A DNA stretch of 17,144 nt. It comes from Chloroflexota bacterium. Its GTDB lineage: Bacteria; Chloroflexota; Anaerolineae; UBA1429. Made by a program: the position numbers and the translations under genes. Location of the stretch: the NCBI GenBank assembly GCA_012513595.1, contig JAAZBY010000109.1, positions 1 to 17,144 on the forward strand, given 5' to 3'. This document shows, one piece after another, positions 6,508 to 13,311 of the stretch (within the stretch, counting starts at the first letter, position 1; each line of letters starts with the position of its first letter). The notes below the pieces were generated by a model, which was given only the letters and a program-made list of their open reading frames with translations, was not told the DNA's origin and searched no databases.

Positions 6508-9500
6508 ATGGAATCCATCATCGGGCGAACCATCGCTCACTATGAGATCCTCGAACTGCTCGGGATCGGCGGCGCTGCCGAGGTCTATCGGGCACATGAC
6601 GTGGTTGGCGGCCGTGAGGTGGCGCTCAAGCTCCTTTCGGACCGTGCCGACCCGGCGATGGTGTTGCGCTTTGCGCGAGAGGCGAAGGCGCTGGCGCGGC
6701 TGGATCACCCGCACATCGTCAAGACTTTCGACGCCGGCGTGGCCAACGGTCAACGCTACTTGGCCATGGAGTTGGTACGCGGCGGGAGCCTGAAAGAACG
6801 CCTACAGCGCGGACCGCTGGAGTGGCACCAGGCCGTGCGGCTGGCTGCCCAGGTGGCCCAGGCCCTGGCGCATGCCCACGCAGCCGGGGTGATCCATCGC
6901 GACCTCAAGCCCGGGAACATCATGCTCGACGACGAGGGAACCGCCAGGCTGATGGACTTTGGCCTGGCGCACGTCTCGGACGTGTCGGCCATGACGCGGA
7001 CGGGCACCGTCATGGGCACGGTGTACTACCTCTCGCCAGAGCAGGCCGTGGGCAAGCGCGTGGACGCCCGCAGCGACCTGTATTCGCTGGGCGCGGTGCT
7101 GTACGAGATGGTCACCGGGCTGCCCCCCTTTACCTGGCCGTCAGCCGTCAGCATCATCTACAAGATCCTGAACGAGCCGGCTCCCCGCCTGCGGGACGTA
7201 AGCCCCTCCCTGCCGCCGCTGCTCGACGGGCTGGTCGACCGGTTGCTGCAGAAGGACGCCTCGCGGCGCTTTGGCGATGCTGCCGAGACGCTCCTGGCTC
7301 TGGAGACAGTAGAGCGGTACGATCCGCGCGTCGATTCGATCTCCCAGCCGATCGATACCGAGGCCCTCGTCCAGGCGCCGCGCGAGCGCGGCATGCCCCT
7401 GGTGGGGCGCGAAGAGGAGCTGGACGCCCTGCACGATGGGCTGGACAGGGCCGTGTCGGGGCTGGGGCGGACGGTCCTCATTAGCGGCGAAGCGGGCACT
7501 GGCAAGACCCGCCTGGCCAACGAGCTGCGCCGCCTGGGCGCCGACGTGGGAGCCCTGTTCCTGGCGGGTGACTGCCTCTACGGCGATGCCCCCAACCCCT
7601 ACGCGGTCCTGGTCGATATGCTGCGCACTCTTCGCGAGTGTTGGCCGGCTCTCGATCAGGAGGGCAGCGAGGCTCCCGAGGACGAAGTGAGTGCGGCGCT
7701 GCGCGAGGTGGAGCGCGTCCTGCGCATCGACAGCGCGGGCACCTCGACTGATGACGCCAACTGGCTGCAGCAGGTGTCACTCCTCGATGGACAGAATCAG
7801 GCCTTCGAACTGATCACGCAGCTCTTCACGCTGGCGTCTCGTCGGCGGCCGCTCGTGCTGGTGATGGACGACCTGCAGTGGGCCAGCCAGACGACGCTGC
7901 AGCTCTTCCACTATCTGGCTCGTGCTCTGCGCGGCACGCGGACGCTCTTGGTGGGCATCTACCGGCCCGAGGAGCTTCTGCCCGGGGCCAGCGGCGACCG
8001 GCACCCCCTGCGTGAGACGTTGCAGCGCATGGGGCGCGAGAAGCTGTACGTGCAGATCGAGCTCAAGCCGATGGGCAGCGACGACGTCGGCCTCCTCGCG
8101 GCGAACGCGCTGCACGTGGCCAGCGTCGACCCCGACTTTGTGGAGCTACTGCACCGCGAGTCAGACGGGAACCCCTTTTTCCTGCTCGAGACGATCGCCC
8201 TCCTTCAGGAGCAGGGGGCGCTGGAACGCGTCGATGACCACTGGGAGCTGCACGCCGGCGTCGCCGAGATCGATATTCCCAGCAGTGTGTACGACGTCGT
8301 CATGCGGCGGGTGGAGCAGGCTACGCCGGAAGACCGCGACCTGCTCGACTGGGCGGCCGTCATCGGCCAGCGGCTGAACGTAGACGTGCTGACGGCCGTC
8401 GTCGGCGGCACCCGTTTGGGTGTGATGAAGCGGCTCTTCGCTCTGGAGCAGCGCTACGGGCTGCTGGACGCCGACCCCAGCGGTTTCCAGTTCTCGCACG
8501 CCAAGGTGCGCGAGGTGCTGTACGAGGCACTGCCTGAGGCCTTGCGCCGCGAGTGCCACCTCACGGTTGGCGAGGCGCTCGAAGCGCAGTGCGAAGGGCG
8601 CCCCGGCGCGGCCGTATACGACCTGGCCAGGCATTTTGTGGCCGCTGGTGACCGGCCCCGCGGCTTCCGCTATGCAGTCATTGCGGCCGACAAGGCCGAG
8701 AAAGCGCTGGCGGCAGCGGAGGCGGCGGGGTACCTGAGTGCCGCGGTGGCCTTCCTGGCCCCGGGCGACCGCCTCGGTGGCGGCGGCAGCCCGGAGATGG
8801 AACTGCAACACCGACTTGGCAGGCTGCTCGCCATGCTCGGCCGGCTCGAGGAGGCGGAGGCAGCCTTCAAAGCGGCGCTCGACATCAGCCAGGCGCAGAG
8901 CGACCAGCGGATGCAGTCGATCATTGTCCTGGCGCTCAGCGGGATGCACGGCCGCGGAGGTGACTGGGCGGGAGCCATCCAGTTGGGGGAGCGCAGCCTG
9001 GCCCTGGCCGAGTCGGCCGGGTACCACGAGGGGCGAGCTGACGCGCTGCTCTCCACCGGCTTTTTTGCCTTTGAGCAGGGAGACTGGCACGGCGCGGTCG
9101 CCCGACTCCGGGCTGCCCTGGCCATCGCCACTGAGCACGGGCACGAGGTGCAGCGGGCGCGCATTCTCGGGAACCTGGCCATCATGTACAACGCCAGGGG
9201 GCGCCCGGAGCAGGCCATCGACCTGTACCGCGAGAGCATCGATACCTTTGACCGGCTGGACAAGCCGCTGGACGTGGCGCGCGGGCTGAGCAATCTGGGC
9301 TTCTCATACCACAGCCTCGCGCAGTACGACAGGGCGCTGGCCTGCTATCGCGAAGCGCTCGACCGCCTGGGCCGGACGGGCGACGTCCGCGAGCGGGGCC
9401 TCCTGTACCTGCACATAGCCGAGACGTCGCTGGCCCAAGGGGACGTTTCCACCGCGCGGGAGAACTGCACTCTGGCGGCGCGGCGCTTTGCTCGGCTGGG

Positions 9501-9765
9501 CTTCGACCTGGGCATTGCCGACGTAGACCGCGTCTATGCCGGGGTGGCCATCCGCGAAGGGCGTTGGCAGGTGGCTGAGCGTTACCTGCGCGAGGCGCTC
9601 TCCGTGTACCAGGAGCACGGCGACCAGCTGAACATCGCTGAGACGCACGAGGAGCTCAGCAAGCTGCTCGAAGAGCGCGGCCATTCAGCCCAGGCGGAGG
9701 AGGAACTGAGCCGCTCGCGCCTCATCTTTGAGCGGCTCTTTGAGACCAGTACCAGCGAGAACTAG
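6508..9765 (+). CDS. PknK-like Ser/Thr protein kinase fused to an AAA/MalT-type ATPase and TPR repeats
   Basis: 1085 residues. The kinase domain spans about 11-270: Gly-rich loop LGIGGAAEVY (last Gly replaced by Ala), VALK with K41, HRDLKPGN with D132, DFG at 150-152, SPE at 176-178. A STAND/AAA ATPase follows from 297 (PLVGREEELDAL), with Walker A GEAGTGKT (327-334) and Walker B LVLVMDDLQW (D454, D455). From about 765 to 1075 there are TPR-like repeats (AIDLYRES, ALACYREALD, AERYLREALSVY). There is no membrane segment and no C-terminal DNA-binding helix-turn-helix, unlike LuxR/MalT activators. The layout resembles mycobacterial PknK, a kinase that modulates transcription and translation. It is third in the operon with the receiver and histidine kinase, suggesting cross-talk between His/Asp and Ser/Thr phosphorylation. 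I chose the ATG at 6508 over a TTG at 6484. Its stop overlaps the stop of folK. Confidence 0.92.
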   Translation: MESIIGRTIAHYEILELLGIGGAAEVYRAHDVVGGREVALKLLSDRADPAMVLRFAREAKALARLDHPHIVKTFDAGVANGQRYLAMELVRGGSLKERLQRGPLEWHQAVRLAAQVAQALAHAHAAGVIHRDLKPGNIMLDDEGTARLMDFGLAHVSDVSAMTRTGTVMGTVYYLSPEQAVGKRVDARSDLYSLGAVLYEMVTGLPPFTWPSAVSIIYKILNEPAPRLRDVSPSLPPLLDGLVDRLLQKDASRRFGDAAETLLALETVERYDPRVDSISQPIDTEALVQAPRERGMPLVGREEELDALHDGLDRAVSGLGRTVLISGEAGTGKTRLANELRRLGADVGALFLAGDCLYGDAPNPYAVLVDMLRTLRECWPALDQEGSEAPEDEVSAALREVERVLRIDSAGTSTDDANWLQQVSLLDGQNQAFELITQLFTLASRRRPLVLVMDDLQWASQTTLQLFHYLARALRGTRTLLVGIYRPEELLPGASGDRHPLRETLQRMGREKLYVQIELKPMGSDDVGLLAANALHVASVDPDFVELLHRESDGNPFFLLETIALLQEQGALERVDDHWELHAGVAEIDIPSSVYDVVMRRVEQATPEDRDLLDWAAVIGQRLNVDVLTAVVGGTRLGVMKRLFALEQRYGLLDADPSGFQFSHAKVREVLYEALPEALRRECHLTVGEALEAQCEGRPGAAVYDLARHFVAAGDRPRGFRYAVIAADKAEKALAAAEAAGYLSAAVAFLAPGDRLGGGGSPEMELQHRLGRLLAMLGRLEEAEAAFKAALDISQAQSDQRMQSIIVLALSGMHGRGGDWAGAIQLGERSLALAESAGYHEGRADALLSTGFFAFEQGDWHGAVARLRAALAIATEHGHEVQRARILGNLAIMYNARGRPEQAIDLYRESIDTFDRLDKPLDVARGLSNLGFSYHSLAQYDRALACYREALDRLGRTGDVRERGLLYLHIAETSLAQGDVSTARENCTLAARRFARLGFDLGIADVDRVYAGVAIREGRWQVAERYLREALSVYQEHGDQLNIAETHEELSKLLEERGHSAQAEEELSRSRLIFERLFETSTSEN

Positions 9766-10259
9766 CCGGGCAGCCCCGGGGGATAGGGCGCCAGGCCGGC
9801 CAGCGGGCCGAGCGCAGCGAGGTGTTCCCTCACGGTGCGCCTGGTCGCCGGGTGGACGACGTCAGCGGCAATGTCGGCCAGGGGAACCAGGACGCTGGAC
9901 CTCTGCAACATCCCGTCGTGGGGGATGGTGAGGTCCGGGCTGGCCAGCAGCAGGTCATCGTAGAGCAGAATATCGAGATCGATGGGGCGCGGGCCATACC
10001 GAACGGTGGCCACGCGCCCCATGCTATTCTCGATCGCTTTGAGCGCACGGAGGAGGTTGGCCGGCGACAGGCCCGTACAGACGCGGCAGGCTCCGTTGAG
10101 GAAGCGTGGCTGATCCTCTAGCCCCCACGGTTCCGTCTCATAGAGGGGCGAGACCGCCTTGACGCGCAGGCCACGCCGCTCCAGGGCGCTCAGGGCGGCG
10201 TGGATGTTGGCGGCTCGGTCGCCGAGGTTGGCCCCTAGGCCCAGGTAGACGCGCGCCAT
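9762..10259 (-). CDS. folK: 2-amino-4-hydroxy-6-hydroxymethyldihydropteridine pyrophosphokinase (HPPK)
   Basis: 165 residues, the normal length of a single-domain HPPK. It transfers pyrophosphate from ATP to 6-hydroxymethyl-7,8-dihydropterin, the step just before FolP in folate synthesis. Family motifs are intact: GLGANLGDR near the N-terminus, YETEPWG, QPRFLNGAC, RYGPRPIDLDILLYDD (the two Asp bind Mg) and IPHDGMLQRSSVLVPLADI. The start is fixed by translational coupling: folP's TGA and this ATG share one base (TGATG on the minus strand). The open frame continues upstream to 10772, but only as an out-of-frame shadow of folP. The TAG stop shares the four bases CTAG (9762-9765) with the stop of the convergent kinase gene. 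Confidence 0.96.
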   Translation of the reverse strand: MARVYLGLGANLGDRAANIHAALSALERRGLRVKAVSPLYETEPWGLEDQPRFLNGACRVCTGLSPANLLRALKAIENSMGRVATVRYGPRPIDLDILLYDDLLLASPDLTIPHDGMLQRSSVLVPLADIAADVVHPATRRTVREHLAALGPLAGLAPYPPGLPG

Positions 10260-11194
10260 CAGGGCGTGGCCCTCAGGATCGCGTCGGTCATGCGGGCCAC
10301 GCGGGCCATGGCCCGTACGTCGTGCACGCGCACGATGTGCGCCCCGCGGGCGATGGCCAGGGCCACCGTGGCAGCGGTGCCTTCCAGGCGGTCCTCCGGG
10401 GGCGCGTCCAGCGTGTAGCCGATGAACGACTTGCGCGAGGTGCCGACCAGGATCGGGAAGCCCAGACCCAGCAGCGTATCGGTGTGGTTCAGCAGGTAGA
10501 GGTTCTGCGAGACCGTCTTGCCAAAGCCGATGCCAGGATCCAGGATGATCCGCTCGGGAGAGACGCCGCTCTGCAGGGCATGTTCGACCAGCCCCGCCAG
10601 TTCGCTGGACACGTCCGCCAGCAGGTTGTCGTATTGCACGCCGATGTAGCGCCCGCCGAGACGCTCCTGCTGGGCGGCGTCTTTGGGCTTGGAGCGGTTG
10701 TGCATGATCACGACCGGGGCGCCTCGCTCGGCCAGCAACGGTGCCAACGCGGGGTCCATGGCCAGCCCCCAAACGTCGTTGATCAGGTCGGCGCCGGCGT
10801 CCAGGGCGGCGCGGGCCACCGAGGCGCGGTAGGTGTCCACCGAGATGGGGGCGTTCGTTGCGCGGCGCAGCGCGCGCACTACCGGCACCACGCGCTGCTG
10901 CTCGGTTTCGGCGTCCACCGGGCGGGAGCCGGGGCGCGTGGACTCCCCGCCGACGTCCAGTATGTCGGCGCCGTCGGCGAGCATAGCGAGCCCGCGCTGC
11001 ACGGCCGCCTCGGCGGCCTGGTCTGCCCCGGCGGCGGCCAGAACGCCGTCGCCGGAGAACGAGTCGGGCGTCACGTTTAGGATGCCCATCACATAGGTGC
11101 GCTCGCCCCAGCGCATGGTCAGGCCGGGCAGAGCCAGCTCTGCGGCGGCCAGGCGGGCCGTCGGTAGGCGAGACGCGCTGTCATTTGGATCCAC
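10259..11194 (-). CDS. folP: Dihydropteroate synthase
   Basis: 311 residues. It joins 6-hydroxymethyl-dihydropterin pyrophosphate to p-aminobenzoate, giving dihydropteroate; it is the sulfonamide target. Motifs in order: GILNVTPDSFSGDG, DVGGESTRPG, ISVDTYR, LINDVWG, ILDPGIGFGKT, GTSRKSFIG and ARGAHIVRVHDV. The phosphate/pterin-binding Arg of the last motif is present. The first 28 residues precede the TIM barrel and make it slightly longer than typical 270-290 residue enzymes. The start lies inside the 3' end of the upstream TPR gene (14-bp overlap), with GGAG 11 nt before the ATG. Its stop overlaps the folK start, so folP and folK are probably translationally coupled. The other folate genes (folE, folB) are not in the window. 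Confidence 0.97.
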   Translation of the reverse strand: MDPNDSASRLPTARLAAAELALPGLTMRWGERTYVMGILNVTPDSFSGDGVLAAAGADQAAEAAVQRGLAMLADGADILDVGGESTRPGSRPVDAETEQQRVVPVVRALRRATNAPISVDTYRASVARAALDAGADLINDVWGLAMDPALAPLLAERGAPVVIMHNRSKPKDAAQQERLGGRYIGVQYDNLLADVSSELAGLVEHALQSGVSPERIILDPGIGFGKTVSQNLYLLNHTDTLLGLGFPILVGTSRKSFIGYTLDAPPEDRLEGTAATVALAIARGAHIVRVHDVRAMARVARMTDAILRATP

Positions 11195-11843
11195 TGATCG
11201 TCTCCAGTTCGTTCAGAATGCGCTCGGCCTCGGCCCGCCAGGTGGCGTCGTCTGACAGTTCGAGGTACCGGCGCAGGGAGGCCATGGCTTCCTCAGGGCG
11301 GCCCATGTCGCGGTAGAGCACCCCCAGGCCGAGGTACACCTGGGGGAGTGAGTCGTCCAGGCGCCGGGCTTCGAGGAAAGCCGCTTCGGCCTCCGCAGTA
11401 CGCCCCTGGGCGGCCAGCACAGTGCCCAGGTTATAGTGCAGGTCGGCGTCCTGCGGGTGCTCGCTGAGGACCTGGCGGATGGTCTCTTCCGCTTCCGCCG
11501 GGCGCCCGAGCATATAGTAGGCGACGGCCAGGTTACTGCGAGCGTCGGCATAGGCGGGGTCCAGCTCGAGGGCCTTCAGGTAGGCTGCCTGCGCCTCCTC
11601 AAAGCGCTCCAGCTCGCTGTAGGCGTTGCCGAGCAGGTAGCGTCCTTTTGCAGAGTCTGCCCGGGCCAGGGCTTTGTTCAGGAGGTCGAGGGCCTCCTGG
11701 GCCTTGTTCTGGTCCAGGAGTGTGCTCGCCTCGCTGACGAGCGCCTCGGGGGACGTAGAGGGAGCCTGACGGCCGCAGGCCGTCATACCCACCGCAACCA
11801 GCAGGGCCACAACCAGGGCATGACGGCGCAGCGATCGAGACAT
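11181..11843 (-). CDS. TPR-repeat lipoprotein
   Basis: 220 residues. A basic N-terminus (MSRSLRRH), a hydrophobic core and lipobox MTAC put the lipidated Cys at residue 23. Residues about 33-210 are tetratricopeptide repeats with typical signatures (A.GRYLLGNAYSELERFEEAQAAYLKALELDP, LHYNLGTVLAAQGRTAEAE..F, VYLGLGVLYRDMGRPEEA), so it is a protein-protein scaffold outside the cytoplasmic membrane; the partner is unknown. The ATG at 11843 is preferred over the open frame to 11879 because AGGAGG sits 6 nt upstream and the signal sequence starts there. It lies 42 bp after the foldase gene and overlaps folP by 14 bp. The neighbouring foldase suggests a role in assembling exported proteins; the folate genes may only share the transcript. 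Confidence 0.9.
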   Translation of the reverse strand: MSRSLRRHALVVALLVAVGMTACGRQAPSTSPEALVSEASTLLDQNKAQEALDLLNKALARADSAKGRYLLGNAYSELERFEEAQAAYLKALELDPAYADARSNLAVAYYMLGRPAEAEETIRQVLSEHPQDADLHYNLGTVLAAQGRTAEAEAAFLEARRLDDSLPQVYLGLGVLYRDMGRPEEAMASLRRYLELSDDATWRAEAERILNELETISGSK

Positions 11844-11844
11844 G

Positions 11845-11855
11845 GGAGGCCTCCT
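11845..11855 (-). promoter_or_regulatory. Ribosome binding site within a perfect palindrome
   Basis: AGGAGG (11855-11850 on the minus strand) is followed at once by its own complement: GGAGGCCTCC at 11845-11854 is a perfect 10-bp palindrome, one base from the ATG. It fixes the start of the TPR lipoprotein. Two transcripts, or a short fold, could mask the site. Confidence 0.6.
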
Positions 11856-11885
11856 AGACTGCCGGCCAGGCATCGACACTGAGCC

Positions 11886-12923
11886 TCAGCCGCCCGCCCC
11901 CAGGTCGGCGCGCAGGATGGAGGCGGCCTCGCGCTGCCCCTGCAGCCACTCGGCAAAGGCGTGCTGCTGCACAGCGGGCCAATAGCGATCTGGCACTGGG
12001 CGCTCCTCGGCGGCCTCGGTGACCAGCACGATCTGCAGGCCTATCTCGCTCTCGATGATGTCGCTCCACTTGCCGGCGGCCAGAGAGAAGGCGGCCTCGT
12101 CAAAGGCGGGCGGCATGACGCCCCTGGGCAGGTAGCCGAGGTCTCCGCCGCTGTCTCGGGTGGACAGGTCCGCCGAGAGGGAGCGGGCCACGTCGCCAAA
12201 GGTTTCGCCGGCGCTCAGCCGCCGAGCGGCCTCATTCGCGGCGGACTGGTTCTCCAGCAGGATATGGCTGACGCGGACCTGCGGCTGAAGGCGGGGCGTG
12301 GAGGCCGTCACCGCATCGCGCACGGCACGGGTGGTCAAGTCTGCGCGAAGCTGGGCCCGGAGGGCGTCAGGCGTGAGCCCGCTGGTCTGGAGCCATTCTG
12401 CAAAGGCGTCGTGGTCATCGCCGCGCATGAGAGCGTAGTCTTCCTCCACCGTGGCGGGATCGATCTCCACACCGAGCTCGGTGGCTGTCTGCGCGATGAG
12501 GGCCTGGTCGATCATGACCTCCAGGTAGTTCTGTCGGAAGCGCAGCAGGGCTTGCCTGCCCGCCTCGTCGAACGGGTCAAACCCGGGCTGCTGTACAAAG
12601 TAAGCCTGGGCCTGCGCCACCTGCGCCTCATAGGCGGCCCTGGTGATGGGCACGTCGTTGACGGTCGCCACAAGGTCGGGCGCCAGCCCTGCCACCGCAG
12701 GGCCCCGCTGAGACGGATCTACGGCCACAGGGACCGCCGTGGGCAGCGCTGCGAGGCCGGCTGGGTCGGGCAGGTCGGGGTTGGCGCCGGCCTGCGGACC
12801 GGAGGGATCGGGAGTCTGCAGGGAGGGGGGCAGCGGGGCGGCGGCATTGGGCGTCGCCACGCAGGCGGCCAGGATCGCTGCGCAGGCAGCACCAAGGAGG
12901 GCTTTCAGGAACGACCGGCTCAT
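11886..12923 (-). CDS. Parvulin-type peptidyl-prolyl isomerase lipoprotein (PpiC/SurA/PrsA-like)
   Basis: 345 residues. The signal sequence ends in a strong lipobox LAAC, with the lipidated Cys at 21. Residues 24-80 are a Pro/Ala-rich tether. A SurA-N-like helical domain spans about 82-208 (VATVNDVPITRAAYEAQVAQ, FRQNYLEVMIDQALIAQTATELG). The parvulin domain is about 212-305: VRVSHILLEN, AGETFGDVARSLSAD, SGGDLGYLPRGVMPPAFDEAAFSL and GLQIVLVTE. It probably helps fold secreted proteins on the outer face of the membrane, such as the hydrolases in this window. The ATG at 12923 begins the signal peptide and has GGAG 10 nt upstream; the frame is open to 12962 but that adds residues ahead of a complete signal. 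It is first in the operon with the TPR lipoprotein, folP and folK. Confidence 0.92.
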   Translation of the reverse strand: MSRSFLKALLGAACAAILAACVATPNAAAPLPPSLQTPDPSGPQAGANPDLPDPAGLAALPTAVPVAVDPSQRGPAVAGLAPDLVATVNDVPITRAAYEAQVAQAQAYFVQQPGFDPFDEAGRQALLRFRQNYLEVMIDQALIAQTATELGVEIDPATVEEDYALMRGDDHDAFAEWLQTSGLTPDALRAQLRADLTTRAVRDAVTASTPRLQPQVRVSHILLENQSAANEAARRLSAGETFGDVARSLSADLSTRDSGGDLGYLPRGVMPPAFDEAAFSLAAGKWSDIIESEIGLQIVLVTEAAEERPVPDRYWPAVQQHAFAEWLQGQREAASILRADLGAGG

Positions 12924-12970
12924 CGGCGGGCATCTCCGGGTGGCGTGCGGGGCATTCCGCACCGTTGGGG

Positions 12971-12999
12971 AGTATATCGTGGCCCTGGAGGGGCGTCAA
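12971..12999 (-). promoter_or_regulatory. Sigma70-type promoter of the foldase-TPR-folP-folK operon
   Basis: On the minus strand TTGACG (12999-12994), a 17-bp spacer and TATACT (12976-12971). Both boxes are near consensus. The predicted start near 12964 gives a leader of about 41 nt. Confidence 0.8.
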
Positions 13000-13047
13000 C
13001 GGCAGGAACCTCGCCGCGGGGCGTGGCCCCCGGGCCGGGTGGGCCGT

Positions 13048-13076
13048 TTGACAGTGTGCGCGAGGCAGGGTATCAT
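13048..13076 (+). promoter_or_regulatory. Sigma70-type promoter of hppA
   Basis: TTGACA (13048-13053), a 17-bp spacer and TATCAT (13071-13076). The -35 is a perfect match and the -10 matches at five of six bases. The predicted start near 13083 leaves about 229 nt of untranslated leader before hppA. Confidence 0.8.
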
Positions 13077-13136
13077 TGCACCCGGTCGGCTTTGGCACAG
13101 GCGCGTCCATCGGCCGGGCGCGCTCCATTCTTGTGT

Positions 13137-13158
13137 CGCGGCTCCTGAGAGGGCCGCG
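13137..13158 (+). promoter_or_regulatory. Hairpin in the hppA leader
   Basis: CGCGGC (13137-13142) pairs with GCCGCG (13153-13158), and after one bulged T, CCT (13144-13146) pairs with AGG (13150-13152), giving nine base pairs around a GAG triloop. A second hairpin follows: TGTGCC at 13189-13194 with GGCACA at 13202-13207, loop 7 nt. A weaker one precedes it (GCGCG 13101-13105, CGCGC 13119-13123). No T-tract follows any of them. Confidence 0.45.
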
Positions 13159-13245
13159 CTTTGGTGCCGGCTGAGCGCCGTCTGCCAATGTGCCTCCCCT
13201 CGGCACAGTCGCCTCGGGGCCTTGGCTACAGGGTGTGTGGGCTCA

Positions 13246-13308
13246 GGAGGTTTGTCCCCGCGTTGGGCGTGGCGCCTCCATCTCGGTTTCATATAGCCTC
13301 AGGAGGCG
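13246..13308 (+). promoter_or_regulatory. Possible ribosome-binding-site sequestering element of hppA
   Basis: The hppA Shine-Dalgarno AGGAGG (13301-13306, 5 nt before ATG) lies in GGAGGCG (13302-13308), perfectly complementary to CGCCTCC at 13273-13279, with a 22-nt loop. An upstream decoy GGAGG (13246-13250) can pair with the same CCTCC (13275-13279). The two helices exclude each other, as in translational switches. This is inferred from base pairing only; no ligand class is recognised. Confidence 0.4.
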
Positions 13309-13311
13309 AAT

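Larger units (their letters stand above)
12924..13311. other. Divergent intergenic region between the foldase gene and hppA, 388 bp
   Basis: Contains two well-formed sigma70-type promoters pointing outward (12971-12999 minus, 13048-13076 plus), 48 bp apart between their -35 boxes, and a long structured hppA leader. No plausible small gene or tRNA was seen. Confidence 0.7.

Noticed and set aside
9766..9779. CCGGG-CAGC-CCCGG hairpin just past the kinase stop as a terminator
   Set aside because: Only five base pairs, no T-tract on either strand, and it lies within the last codons of folK.
9762..10772. folK extended upstream to a 336-residue protein
   Set aside because: The extra residues are Arg/Gly/Pro-rich translation of folP in another frame; the HPPK fold begins at the ATG at 10259.
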